A stretch of DNA of 24,927 nt from Anaerolineae bacterium (lineage in GTDB: Bacteria; Chloroflexota; Anaerolineae; Promineifilales; Promineifilaceae), in the NCBI GenBank assembly GCA_028277515.1, contig JANQGC010000329.1:1-24927 (forward strand), read 5' to 3'. Below, piece by piece: positions 8,102-15,865 of the stretch. The notes under the pieces are model-generated. The model saw only the letters and a list, made by a program, of their open reading frames with translations, was not told the DNA's origin and made no database searches. Every line of letters begins with the position of its first letter. Positions within the stretch are counted from its first letter, which is position 1. Position numbers and translations under genes: made by a program.

Positions 8102-9361
8102 CTAATTTTGGGGAACTGTTTCTTGATGGATTTTTTGTAAATCGGCGAAGCTGGTAATGGGCGAAACGGTTTCCATGAATGCTTTGATTGAAGATGAATG
8201 CTGCCGAATCTCGCGCAGCATTGGACCAATAGGATTGCCACCCTGTGCGCCTCCCGGATCGGCCGCATAAGCACCATAAAAAGCAAAATAAGCCTGGTTT
8301 AGCTTGCGGATGCCATAGCCATTTTCCACAAAGAGCTGGCGCCGTTCCTCCATATATTGTTCCGCTTCTGCAATCTTTCCTTCGGCCAACATTTCTTCGG
8401 CTGCGATGCGAGTTTCAGCCAATTCGGCTCTGAAATCGAAGGCATCCAAGTCCTCGGTGACAGCTATTTCACTTTCTTCAGTAGGTAGTAGTTCCGGATA
8501 ATAGCGTTCTACAACTCTGCCTCCCAATTCCTGGTCAATCAACGAAGCCACGGTTTCATTAATAATTCTAAGATCAGGATCAAAAGCGTAATTGAAGCCT
8601 AGTGGGCGTAAGGTGAGCCAATGATGCGCCCATTCATGGCTGGTGACCTCGACCAATCGGTTGATATCGCTTGTTTCATTGATCATTGCCGGAAATGTGC
8701 CGATGCCGCCTAAAGGAACGACGAGAGCGGAGAGGTCCAAATTGTCGAATACGGCCGATTCCATATCGTCTTTCTCTGGTGTTGACAACCCGGTCACCAA
8801 CGATACCTGGTGCTTTTTCTCAATACGATCGCGCGGGGAAACGACCAGGAGAGAAGGAACAGGTGTAACGTGCATCATCACCGGCGGCCAGGCGCTGCCC
8901 ATAATTTCAAACCCTTCCTCTCGAAGTATGGCGGCTACTTGATCTTGAACAATCGCCTCAGCAAGCAGTTGTTTTGTCTCTATTTCCGCGCGAATTGCCG
9001 CCAATTCCTTTTGCTCATTTTTTGTCGCTGATTCGGCGTCCGCAATATCCGGGTCTATATAAGCCTGGTTAATATTGGATTCCAGTTGGCGAGCCTGGCG
9101 GGTTAACTGTAAATACTCCAAGACAATCGCTTTTTTTTCTTCTTCGCTCAAAAAATGATGGCCGCCGGCCAGAACAGCTTCACTCTTATCCAATAAGGCT
9201 GTTGATTCCCAGGCCAAATAGTCAAACTCACGCCGTTTTACAATCTCACGCAACCGGTATTCTTCATCAGCGAAGACCGGCCATTCGGGAGCTAACAATA
9301 TGATCGTGAGAAAAATTATGAAGAGAAGTTTTACGACCAGGAATAATTGACGCCAGAGCAT
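8102..9361 (-). CDS. Putative membrane-anchored HExxH zinc metallopeptidase
   Basis: A 419-residue protein with an N-terminal signal or anchor helix (about residues 7-24, ending near PVFA), a charged helical region rich in E/K/A (35-145), a putative catalytic domain and a helical C-terminal tail with E/A-rich coiled coil (about 310-345). The key signature is VEVTSHEWAHHWLT with H242-E-x-x-H246, followed 23 residues later by INETVAS, where E269 is placed like the third zinc ligand of gluzincins (HExxH plus NExxS). This predicts an extracytoplasmic zinc protease. I do not recognise a named family. No clear operon partner is seen; the 54-residue gene upstream on the same strand ends in its own terminator. 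Substrate unknown. Confidence 0.7.
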   Translation of the reverse strand: MLWRQLFLVVKLLFIIFLTIILLAPEWPVFADEEYRLREIVKRREFDYLAWESTALLDKSEAVLAGGHHFLSEEEKKAIVLEYLQLTRQARQLESNINQAYIDPDIADAESATKNEQKELAAIRAEIETKQLLAEAIVQDQVAAILREEGFEIMGSAWPPVMMHVTPVPSLLVVSPRDRIEKKHQVSLVTGLSTPEKDDMESAVFDNLDLSALVVPLGGIGTFPAMINETSDINRLVEVTSHEWAHHWLTLRPLGFNYAFDPDLRIINETVASLIDQELGGRVVERYYPELLPTEESEIAVTEDLDAFDFRAELAETRIAAEEMLAEGKIAEAEQYMEERRQLFVENGYGIRKLNQAYFAFYGAYAADPGGAQGGNPIGPMLREIRQHSSSIKAFMETVSPITSFADLQKIHQETVPQN

Positions 9362-9445
9362 AAACAGATCTTATAATACAGAGTTGAGCATAACAAGCAG
9401 AAAGGGTGGGGGTTTATCGCGCGTTAATCACTTGATTGGAGACAA

Positions 9446-9473
9446 CAAAAAAGCTGTCGCGGATGGACAGCTT
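9446..9473 (-). terminator. Terminator of the small membrane-protein gene
   Basis: Perfect 8-bp stem AAGCTGTC/GACAGCTT (9451-9458 with 9466-9473), 7-nt loop, followed on the minus strand by a U-run (the A-run at 9447-9452 on +). It is 52 nt past the stop of the 54-codon gene and makes that gene a complete unit. Confidence 0.8.
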
Positions 9474-9524
9474 CTAGTAACTAAACTTTGTGACGTTTGA
9501 ATGATTCAGGTATGTTTAATCATT

Positions 9525-9689
9525 TTACCTGAGTGGCGAGGATTCAGCCTCTGCAGGAAAGGTTTCGGACTCCTCGAAAGTTTCGATCCATCTTTCTTGC
9601 TTACTCAGGCGCGAGGACAACATGCCCGCGGCAATCACCAGGACAGTGCTAATAAGCATAAAACTCAAGATAACGATTAAAATAACCAT
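9525..9689 (-). CDS. Small single-span membrane protein (54 aa), function unknown
   Basis: A short gene easily missed by length cut-offs. The product begins MVILIVILSFMLISTVLVIA, a single hydrophobic helix (about residues 2-24), followed by a short basic patch (SSRLSKQER) and an acidic, Ser/Pro-containing tail (WIETFEESETFPAEAESSP). This fits an N-out/C-in single-pass micro-membrane protein or small regulatory subunit. Reality is supported by a complete set of signals: GGAAGGA RBS a few bases before the ATG (9689), a near-consensus promoter upstream (-10 TATAAT) and a perfect terminator hairpin downstream. No homolog is recognised. The direct repeats before its promoter suggest regulated expression. 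Confidence 0.75.
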   Translation of the reverse strand: MVILIVILSFMLISTVLVIAAGMLSSRLSKQERWIETFEESETFPAEAESSPLR

Positions 9690-9733
9690 CGTAGTTCCTT
9701 CCAGGATTTATTCAATCAAATCCATTTAACCAC

Positions 9734-9762
9734 ATTATAAGGGTTGTTCGGCCCCATGTCTA
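9734..9762 (-). promoter_or_regulatory. Sigma70-type promoter for the 54-aa gene
   Basis: On the minus strand: -35 TAGACA (9762-9757), exactly 17 bp spacer, -10 TATAAT (9739-9734), one mismatch in total to the consensus. The expected start lies about 37 nt before the ATG at 9689, leaving room for the GGAAGGA RBS. Confidence 0.8.
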
Positions 9763-9805
9763 GGTATTTTACCTAAGATTTACCTCAAAACACGTTATTT
9801 AACCT
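9761..9805 (-). promoter_or_regulatory. Palindrome plus phased repeats upstream of the small-gene promoter (operator candidate)
   Basis: TAGGTA-TTT-TACCTA (9761-9775) is a perfect inverted repeat that overlaps the first bases of the -35. The core TTWACCTMA recurs as direct repeats with ACCT at 9771, 9782 and 9802, that is 11 and 20 bp apart, close to one and two helical turns. Such phasing is typical of binding sites for dimeric regulators such as the OmpR/PhoB type. The regulator is unknown. Confidence 0.5.
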
Positions 9806-9853
9806 AAATTCCCCGATTTTCCGAGGGTAATATAAAACATAAGAAAAAAATGA

Positions 9854-10654
9854 TTAACCGTTGAAATCAAAGGCGTCGCCAGGTCGATACCCTAAACGCG
9901 CTGAGATGCGCAAACTCGATTGATGGATCATCCGGCCAATTTCCGCAAAACGATTTTCGTTTATGCGAGATTTTGGCCCGTAGATGCTGATAGCACCAAT
10001 GGCGCACTCATTATAATCAATTAAAGGTGAACCAATGGCTACCAGATCCTTTTCCAGCATTTCATCCGCCACTGCGTATCCTTGGCAAGCAACCTGCCTA
10101 AGATAATAGCGCATGTCATCTGGTTGGGTGATTGTTTTAGGTGTGATTTTGGGCAAAGGTTTTTCTAGAAAATTATTGAGTTCTTCTTCCGGCCAGAATG
10201 CTAATAAAGCTAACCCGGTTGATGCCCCGTGTACAGGCCAGCGGGTTCCAATGGAGCGCACCCCGCTGACCAGGTGGTCGCCTAAAATCTCATCAATGAT
10301 CACCATCTCATGGCCATTCATGATTTCTAGGGAAGCCGTTTCTCCCGTGTCAGTGGCCAGCTTCTCCAGTTCTATGCGGCTGATTGCCCGTAAATTGTTG
10401 GATCGCAATGCGCGACCACCCATGACTATTATTTCAGGCCCAAGGACATAGCTGTCACTGGCCTTATTCCGCATGATGAGGCCTTCACTCTCCAGGGCGG
10501 ATAGGATGCGAAATGTTGTAGTTTTATGCAAATCAACCTTGCGAGCAAGTTGGGACAAATGCCATTCCGGATGGTCGTCATCAAAAGCCTTAAGAATAGA
10601 GACTGCTCGCAGTACTGATTGGGTCCCTGGATAGGGTTTGGTCATGTCAGTCAT
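9854..10654 (-). CDS. IclR-family transcriptional regulator
   Basis: A 266-residue regulator with an N-terminal winged helix-turn-helix (QSVLRAVSILKAFDDD, then LSQLARKVDLHKTTTFRILSALESEGLI, about residues 12-62) and the C-terminal IclR effector-binding domain (VSGVRSIGTRWPVHGASTGLALLAF; later GYAVADEMLEKDLVAIGSPL, CAIGAISIYGP), all classical family blocks. Its ATG overlaps the kamA TGA by 4 bases (ATGA), so it is translationally coupled to kamA and probably controls that operon. A 15-bp palindrome of IclR type lies directly downstream of the kamA promoter. The ligand is unknown; a lysine-catabolism metabolite is a reasonable guess. Confidence 0.92.
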   Translation of the reverse strand: MTDMTKPYPGTQSVLRAVSILKAFDDDHPEWHLSQLARKVDLHKTTTFRILSALESEGLIMRNKASDSYVLGPEIIVMGGRALRSNNLRAISRIELEKLATDTGETASLEIMNGHEMVIIDEILGDHLVSGVRSIGTRWPVHGASTGLALLAFWPEEELNNFLEKPLPKITPKTITQPDDMRYYLRQVACQGYAVADEMLEKDLVAIGSPLIDYNECAIGAISIYGPKSRINENRFAEIGRMIHQSSLRISARLGYRPGDAFDFNG

Positions 10655-12099
10655 GAGCGTTGATCTTTACTACCGGCATTCTGGCCATCCTTGCCGGATG
10701 GAAGCTGGTTGTTCTCACTTTCTTCTCCAGCCGATAATTTCTGCCCTTCCATAGCACCGATGCCTAGAGGCTGCCATTTTTGCGAAATTTCTCCACTGCG
10801 CAAGCGGTGCTCCGATCCTCCGCGTGCATGAACATCGTCAAACCCTTCCGGTTCGATTGACATCCGGCGGCCTTCCAGCAATCCATAGATGCCATCTTGT
10901 CCCGGTTCAGGACGCGGTTCAATAAGCGCCTCTTGAGTTTTTATTTCACTGGGATCATAGTCGTGCGGCTCGCTGTAGGTCGTGATGAAGCCTTCAAAGT
11001 TGCGCAAGACAACTTTATCAGATCCCTGAGCGAGAATATAATTGGGCTGTAGCGGTATTTTGCCCCCGCCTCCTGGCGCATCAACGACATAGGTGGGCAC
11101 GCTGTATCCCGATGTGTGGCCGCGTAAGCCTTCCATGATTTCGATGCCCTTACTGATGGAGGTGCGGAAATGTCCGGAGCCTTGTACGAGATCGCACTGG
11201 TAAAGATAATACGGCCGAACGCGAATTTTAACTAAATCGTGAACCAATTTTCTTTGAATACGAACGGAATCATTGACCCCTGCCAGCAAGACACTTTGGT
11301 TGCCTAAAGGAACACCGGCTTTTGTCAACCGGTCAGCGGCCGCTGCCAGTTCCGGTGTCACTTCCTTGGGGTGGTTGACATGGATATTGAGCCAAAAGGG
11401 ATGGTATTTTTCCAGCATGTCACATAGATTTTGGTCAACGCGCATAGGCAGAAAAACAGGAACACGCGAACCAATGCGAATTATCTCCAAATGCGGGATG
11501 TCGCGCAGGCGTGATAGGATCATGTCCAGTAGTTTTGGGGCTAACACCAGGGGATCCCCACCGGAAAGCAGCACATCCCGAATCTGAGGAGTGTTCTCAA
11601 TATATTCAATTTGAGCGTCAAATTCTTTGCGGCTGAAAGTTTGGGTTGGGTCGCCCACAATGCGGCTGCGTGTGCAATAGCGACAATAGCTTGCACACTG
11701 GGTTGTGACCAGCATCAGCACCCGATCCGGATAGCGATGCACAAGACCGGGCACTGGGGAATGCTTGTCTTCGGCAAGGGAATCTTCCATCATTGATTCA
11801 AAAGATACCATTTCTCTCGCTGTTGGAATCACCTGTTTACGGACCGGACATGTCGGATCATCAGGATCGATGAGACTTGCGAAATAAGGGGTGATATCGA
11901 CCCTAAATAAGCCTCCGGCCCCTAACGCTTTCTCCTCAGTCGTCGTCAGATTGATAACTTTGCCCAACTCTTCTACGCTGTTCAAGCGGTTACTCATTTG
12001 CCAGCGCCAATCCATCCATTTTTCGTCAGGTACGTCCTTCCAATAGGGTGCGCGGGTGTATACTTTATCCGTTATAGGGCTGCTTGTTGTTTTTGCCAT
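10651..12099 (-). CDS. kamA: L-lysine 2,3-aminomutase (radical SAM, PLP)
   Basis: Interconverts L-alpha-lysine and L-beta-lysine using a [4Fe-4S] cluster, SAM and PLP. Seen: radical SAM triad C135-x3-C139-x2-C142 in TTQCASYCRYCTRSR, the PLP lysine K347 in DAPGGGGKIPL, and D303 (LYQCDLVQGSGHFR) and D340 (YVVDAPGG), the two positions that hold the substrate's epsilon-amino group in lysine-specific enzymes; glutamate 2,3-aminomutases differ there. This supports lysine as substrate. A C-terminal extension after about residue 420 (rich in G/S/E/Q, to 482) goes beyond the usual roughly 416-residue length and looks disordered. RBS AGGTGA precedes the ATG. It is the first gene of an operon with iclR. 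The remaining lysine-fermentation genes are not in the window. Confidence 0.9.
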   Translation of the reverse strand: MAKTTSSPITDKVYTRAPYWKDVPDEKWMDWRWQMSNRLNSVEELGKVINLTTTEEKALGAGGLFRVDITPYFASLIDPDDPTCPVRKQVIPTAREMVSFESMMEDSLAEDKHSPVPGLVHRYPDRVLMLVTTQCASYCRYCTRSRIVGDPTQTFSRKEFDAQIEYIENTPQIRDVLLSGGDPLVLAPKLLDMILSRLRDIPHLEIIRIGSRVPVFLPMRVDQNLCDMLEKYHPFWLNIHVNHPKEVTPELAAAADRLTKAGVPLGNQSVLLAGVNDSVRIQRKLVHDLVKIRVRPYYLYQCDLVQGSGHFRTSISKGIEIMEGLRGHTSGYSVPTYVVDAPGGGGKIPLQPNYILAQGSDKVVLRNFEGFITTYSEPHDYDPSEIKTQEALIEPRPEPGQDGIYGLLEGRRMSIEPEGFDDVHARGGSEHRLRSGEISQKWQPLGIGAMEGQKLSAGEESENNQLPSGKDGQNAGSKDQRS

Positions 12100-12111
12100 G
12101 ATTCACCTGTG

Positions 12112-12137
12112 GTTTCATAATGTGAAACTTCGTTTCA
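12112..12137 (-). promoter_or_regulatory. Palindromic operator between kamA promoter and start (IclR candidate site)
   Basis: TGAAAC-TTC-GTTTCA (12123-12137) is a perfect 15-bp palindrome of the size and symmetry of IclR-family sites. A further GTTTCA half-site lies at 12112-12117, forming a second inverted pair with 12123-12128 over a 5-bp spacer. Relative to the -10 at 12151-12156 the main palindrome covers about +7 to +21, a position where a bound repressor blocks the polymerase. Confidence 0.65.
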
Positions 12138-12150
12138 AAATTTGATTGAT

Positions 12151-12178
12151 ATTATACAGCAAGTCTTGAAATTTTCAA
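12151..12178 (-). promoter_or_regulatory. Sigma70-type promoter of kamA-iclR
   Basis: Minus strand: -35 TTGAAA (12178-12173), 16-bp spacer, -10 TATAAT (12156-12151). The predicted start is near 12144, giving a leader of about 45 nt that contains the palindrome and the AGGTGA RBS. Confidence 0.75.
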
Positions 12179-12232
12179 TTCTCTCACGCAAATTCAAAAG
12201 TAAGAATTTCCATAAACGAGGAAGTCTAAACC

Positions 12233-12251
12233 AGGAGGCAGGATGAGATAA
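12233..12251 (+). promoter_or_regulatory. Strong RBS and two-codon mini-ORF before the propeller gene
   Basis: AGGAGG (12233-12238) is the best Shine-Dalgarno in the window, yet it is 16 nt from the ATG at 12255. Between them lies ATG-AGA-TAA (12243-12251), which begins only 4 nt after the RBS. Either the RBS serves 12255 at long spacing or the mini-ORF is translated first and influences re-initiation. Confidence 0.4.
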
Positions 12252-12254
12252 TCA

Positions 12255-13589
12255 ATGAAAAAATTGCTGACTGTTTTGATTTTGAGTTTTATTTGGGTTG
12301 CTTGCCGTCAGTCTGAAGACGTTGACACCACTATCGTGCCGACACGGCCTGTTGAGCAACCCGTTAAAAGAGCAGATACGCAAGAACCCACGGTTCCGCC
12401 AACAGCAGTTAAACCAGCCATTGATAAAATAGAGGTAACGCCTGAAGCAAATATTGATCCAATGGCCGCGCCCATGGCAACGGAAGAATCTACTCCAACG
12501 CCCGTATCGGAAATGACACCCGAAATGAATGAGTCTGAATTTAGCGATGAATGGCCAATGTTCCGTCAGAATACAACGCATACAGGGGCTATTGATGGAG
12601 TTGTTACCGGCCAAAAACCGGTTATTGCTTGGCAGTTTAGTACCGGGGGAACGGTCGAGTCGTCCCCGGCCGTTGTCGATGGCATTTTATATGCCGGCAC
12701 ATTTAACAACTTAATGTTTGCTCTTGATGCGCAATCGGGTGATGAAATATGGCGATTTCAAGTTGGCGATCTGTTAAGAGGCTCGCCCTCTGTGGTGGAT
12801 GGAACTGTCTATTTTGGCGCTGATGATAATTTCTTTTACGCGGTTGATGCAGCGTCAGGCACCGAAAAATGGCGATTTGCGCTTGGCAGTGGTGGAGAAC
12901 AATCTTCAGCGGCTGTTGTCGATGGAAATGTTTACTTCGGCGCGTTTGATCGCAATGTATATGCGCTGGACGCTGAAACCGGCCGTGAGATTTGGCGTTT
13001 TACAACCGGGGCGGGGATATTGTCATCTCCCCTTGTTGCCGAGGGCATCGTTTACATCGGATCAAATGATGGCAATATATATGCTTTGGATGCTTTGTCC
13101 GGAGCGCAGATCTGGCAGGTTTCAACTGGAAGAGGCGTGTTTTCATCTCCTGCTTATTACGAGGATCAAATATTTGTGGGATCCGATGATGGCAATATTT
13201 ATGCCCTTGATGCTAAAACCGGGTCCGAAAGTTGGCGCTATGTCACCGGCGGCCGTGTCTTCTCTTCACCGGCCATTTCTGACGGGGTGCTTTTTATTGG
13301 CTCCGGTGATAGTTTTCTTTATGCGCTTGATGTGCACAGAGGCCAATTGTTATGGCGGTCTAGCCTGGGAGGGGGGATTTTATCTTCTCCGGCCCTGGCT
13401 AATGGTATGGTTGTTGTGGGTTCAAGCAACGGCCGTCTTTATGCTTTACAACAAGTTGACGGTGCTATTGTTTGGGATTTTCTGGTAGCTGATCGCATTC
13501 CGGTTTGGACATCTCCGGCATTAGTGGGAGATACTATTTATTTTGGTGCACATGATGGCAATATTTACGCCCTCAGGCCTGGAGAGTGA
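12255..13589 (+). CDS. PQQ-like (BamB-type) beta-propeller lipoprotein
   Basis: A 444-residue exported protein. The N-terminus MKKLLTVLILSFIWVAC is a lipoprotein-type signal with the lipidated Cys at about residue 17 (the lipobox is slightly atypical, with Trp at -3). A Thr/Pro/Glu-rich linker follows to about residue 95, then EWPMFRQNTTHTG, the usual entry motif of PQQ-repeat propellers. Eight repeats of about 40 residues follow, each with an SSPAVVDG..YxGxxDxxxYALDAxxGxxxWRF pattern: an 8-bladed propeller. The repeats resemble BamB and outer-face binding propellers; no PQQ-dehydrogenase catalytic residues are evident, so a binding or scaffold role is likelier than an enzyme. Divergent from kamA; an AGGAGG lies 16 nt before the start. 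Confidence 0.85.
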   Translation: MKKLLTVLILSFIWVACRQSEDVDTTIVPTRPVEQPVKRADTQEPTVPPTAVKPAIDKIEVTPEANIDPMAAPMATEESTPTPVSEMTPEMNESEFSDEWPMFRQNTTHTGAIDGVVTGQKPVIAWQFSTGGTVESSPAVVDGILYAGTFNNLMFALDAQSGDEIWRFQVGDLLRGSPSVVDGTVYFGADDNFFYAVDAASGTEKWRFALGSGGEQSSAAVVDGNVYFGAFDRNVYALDAETGREIWRFTTGAGILSSPLVAEGIVYIGSNDGNIYALDALSGAQIWQVSTGRGVFSSPAYYEDQIFVGSDDGNIYALDAKTGSESWRYVTGGRVFSSPAISDGVLFIGSGDSFLYALDVHRGQLLWRSSLGGGILSSPALANGMVVVGSSNGRLYALQQVDGAIVWDFLVADRIPVWTSPALVGDTIYFGAHDGNIYALRPGE

Positions 13590-13636
13590 ACGCACATCTA
13601 GCTATTCCGACAGGTTAGAAATAGGATGCAGACAAG

Positions 13637-13694
13637 AGCGGATTTACGCCGATAAAAATAAAAAATTCAACGTCATCAGCGTGAATTAGCGTCC
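13637..13694 (-). repeat. Degenerate ACGC(T)GAT-type tandem motif in convergent intergenic spacer
   Basis: Read on the minus strand, this stretch contains GGACGCTAATTCACGCTGAT, then GACGTT and later ATCGGCGTAAATCCGC, a loose roughly 11-nt periodic repeat. I recall similar GACGC/GATNNACGC repeats in intergenic regions of other environmental bacteria, without being able to name a family. No strong terminator hairpin was found between the convergent genes. Confidence 0.3.
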
Positions 13695-13758
13695 AGTTAA
13701 TCTTCTCTTTGTTAATGTGTCGGGTTACTAGAACGCACAACAATATTGTTCCAGTCCA

Positions 13759-15054
13759 TTAATCCCCTGACGACGCACTGGTCGCAAGGGCAGATTTGCG
13801 TGTGAGCCAATAGGTGGCAGCAACCAGCAAAAAGGTAAAAATAAATGCAACAACACTCACCAATTGAAATCCGCCCCAACCAAATACGATACCTACCGTG
13901 AGACCAGCCAATCCTGCTCCAATAGCGACGACAGCCTCGCTTGCACCCTGCCCTCTAGCATGTTCATGTACCGCCAGGGCATCAGATAGCAGCGATGATC
14001 CTGCAACAAAACAGTAATTCCAACCAAGCCCTAAAAGAAATAAGGCCAATCCCAAAATGGGTACTTGTAGTGAGAGGGGTGCCAGGATACATGAGATGGC
14101 CAAAACTGCTGATCCGGCCAAAATCATTTGTACCCGGCCGAATTTATCTATGAGCCAACCCGTCATCCAGGATAAACCAAACATTCCCAAAGTGTGCGCC
14201 ATGATAACACCGGAAATTGCCCCGGTCGTGTGCTCGTTGTGATCCATATGGAGGGGTGTAATAACCATCAAAAAGGTCATCACAAAAAAGCTGATAAGCA
14301 TGGAAAAAACAGCGAGTTGAACGAGGGGAGCGGCAAATATTTGGGAAAGCGGGCGACCTTCTTTATCGGCAATATTTTCAATGCTATTTGGATTTTGAGC
14401 CGCTTCCGCAGCGGCTATTTCCTCTCCCAGGTGAAGGGGGTCCGGGCGTAGAAAAAGAAAAACAGCCAATGTAGCACAGGTCATCAAAAAAGCTGCAATA
14501 ATAAATGGGCCAATCTCCTCAGGAAAACCCAGATTACCAATCCAGGTGGCGCTGATTGGAACGAGCAAGGGTCCTGATATGGAGCCAATGGTCCCAGCGA
14601 AGACAATGAACCCAATCACTTTAGCTCTTCTTGAAGAATGAAAAACTTCTGCGCCTATATATCTACTTTGATCACCGGGGGCACGCGACATACCAATGAG
14701 AAGAGCGCCGATGAGGAATAGAAGAAAATTGCTGATGAGAATTGCCCAGACCGAGATCAAACTGCCGATGATAGCAAGACTGTATCCGCCCGACATTGCC
14801 AACCGGCGTCCCAAACGATCCATAAGATAACCAAAGGGAAGGGCAAAGGCGGCACGCCCAAGGAGAACGATTGTGCTTGGTATACCTGCCCAATTATCAC
14901 TTCCACTCAATTTTGAGGAAATAATAGGTGTAAGGGTAAATGCTGCCAGGGTACTCGCTGTAAAAAAGCTCTGCGACATAAAAAGGGTGGATACTATTCT
15001 TCTTTGTGCCTTTATTATCCTGTTTTCATTGTTTGTCATCAGGTGTCGTTTCAA
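13759..15054 (-). CDS. MFS transporter
   Basis: Major facilitator superfamily secondary transporter, 431 residues with about 12 membrane helices in two halves joined by a hydrophilic loop (about residues 215-240, EEIAAAEAAQNPNSIENIADKE). The MFS motif A is seen in the loop after helix 2 (FGYLMDRLGRRLAM) and repeated in the second half (GWLIDKFGRVQMI). The substrate cannot be told; the overall look is of a drug or metabolite exporter. The listed start is a TTG preceded by AGAGGG at short spacing; an ATG five codons later (15039) has no RBS but would give an equally good protein. Divergent from pcm over about 115 bp. Confidence 0.88.
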   Translation of the reverse strand: MKRHLMTNNENRIIKAQRRIVSTLFMSQSFFTASTLAAFTLTPIISSKLSGSDNWAGIPSTIVLLGRAAFALPFGYLMDRLGRRLAMSGGYSLAIIGSLISVWAILISNFLLFLIGALLIGMSRAPGDQSRYIGAEVFHSSRRAKVIGFIVFAGTIGSISGPLLVPISATWIGNLGFPEEIGPFIIAAFLMTCATLAVFLFLRPDPLHLGEEIAAAEAAQNPNSIENIADKEGRPLSQIFAAPLVQLAVFSMLISFFVMTFLMVITPLHMDHNEHTTGAISGVIMAHTLGMFGLSWMTGWLIDKFGRVQMILAGSAVLAISCILAPLSLQVPILGLALFLLGLGWNYCFVAGSSLLSDALAVHEHARGQGASEAVVAIGAGLAGLTVGIVFGWGGFQLVSVVAFIFTFLLVAATYWLTRKSALATSASSGD

Positions 15055-15184
15055 TTTCCCTCTTACCTAGCCCACTGATTCTCTGCTAGAATAAGGGAAG
15101 CGAGAGGATATTTGGGTTTCATTTAGAAGCGAACGATTTTGGTCACAAATTATATGATTATGCTCGCTATTGGCAAAAACAAAA

Positions 15185-15865
15185 ATGGTTGAGATGCCGG
15201 AGCAAAGTGAGGAATTAGCCAGGCTGCGAGAACGGATGGTTTCACAACAGATCCTGGGCCGGGGTATCCATGACCCGGCTATTTTGCATGCGATGCGCAC
15301 GGTGCCTCGCGATGCATTTGTCGCCGAATCTTATCGCCAATATGCTTATGATGATACCCCTTTGCCTATTCCCAACAAACAAACGATTTCCCAGCCGTAT
15401 GTTGTCGCTCTCATGATTGATACGATGAAATTGACCCCAACCGCTACCGTTTTGGAAATCGGCACGGGTTCGGGCTATGCTGCCGCTCTGCTTGGACAGA
15501 TCGTTAAAGAGGTGCACACGGTTGAAAGGCATAAAGATTTGGTTGAATATGCACAAGATCGCCTCACTATGTTGGGTTATGACAATGTATTTGTCCATCA
15601 TGGAGATGGCACATTAGGTTGGTCACCGGGTGCCCCATATGATGGGATTGTCGTTGCTGCGGGCGGACCTGCTGTGCCGCTTTCATTGCGCGAACAGCTT
15701 GCTGTTGGTGGAAGGTTGGTTATTCCTGTCGGCCGATCGGAACGCAGACAGCATCTTTTCTGCGTGGTCAGGGAAAGTGAGACGGAATACCGCAAATCTG
15801 ATTTGGGAGCCGTCGCTTTTGTGCCCTTGATTGGTGAAGAAGGTTGGAAGAAAAGTTCCGATTAA
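15185..15865 (+). CDS. pcm: Protein-L-isoaspartate O-methyltransferase
   Basis: Repairs isoaspartyl residues in damaged proteins by SAM-dependent methylation. Seen: the family N-terminal block MVSQQILGRGIHDPAILHAM followed by VPRDAFV, SAM motif I VLEIGTGSGYAAALL, acidic VERH at the end of strand 2, and the C-terminal block GGRLVIPVG. With the ATG at 15185 the protein is 226 residues, close to the usual 210-220. A TTG at 15170 would add five residues; neither has a clear RBS. The stop codon region overlaps, tail to tail, that of the convergent kinase gene by 4 bases, so no terminator separates them. Confidence 0.92.
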   Translation: MVEMPEQSEELARLRERMVSQQILGRGIHDPAILHAMRTVPRDAFVAESYRQYAYDDTPLPIPNKQTISQPYVVALMIDTMKLTPTATVLEIGTGSGYAAALLGQIVKEVHTVERHKDLVEYAQDRLTMLGYDNVFVHHGDGTLGWSPGAPYDGIVVAAGGPAVPLSLREQLAVGGRLVIPVGRSERRQHLFCVVRESETEYRKSDLGAVAFVPLIGEEGWKKSSD

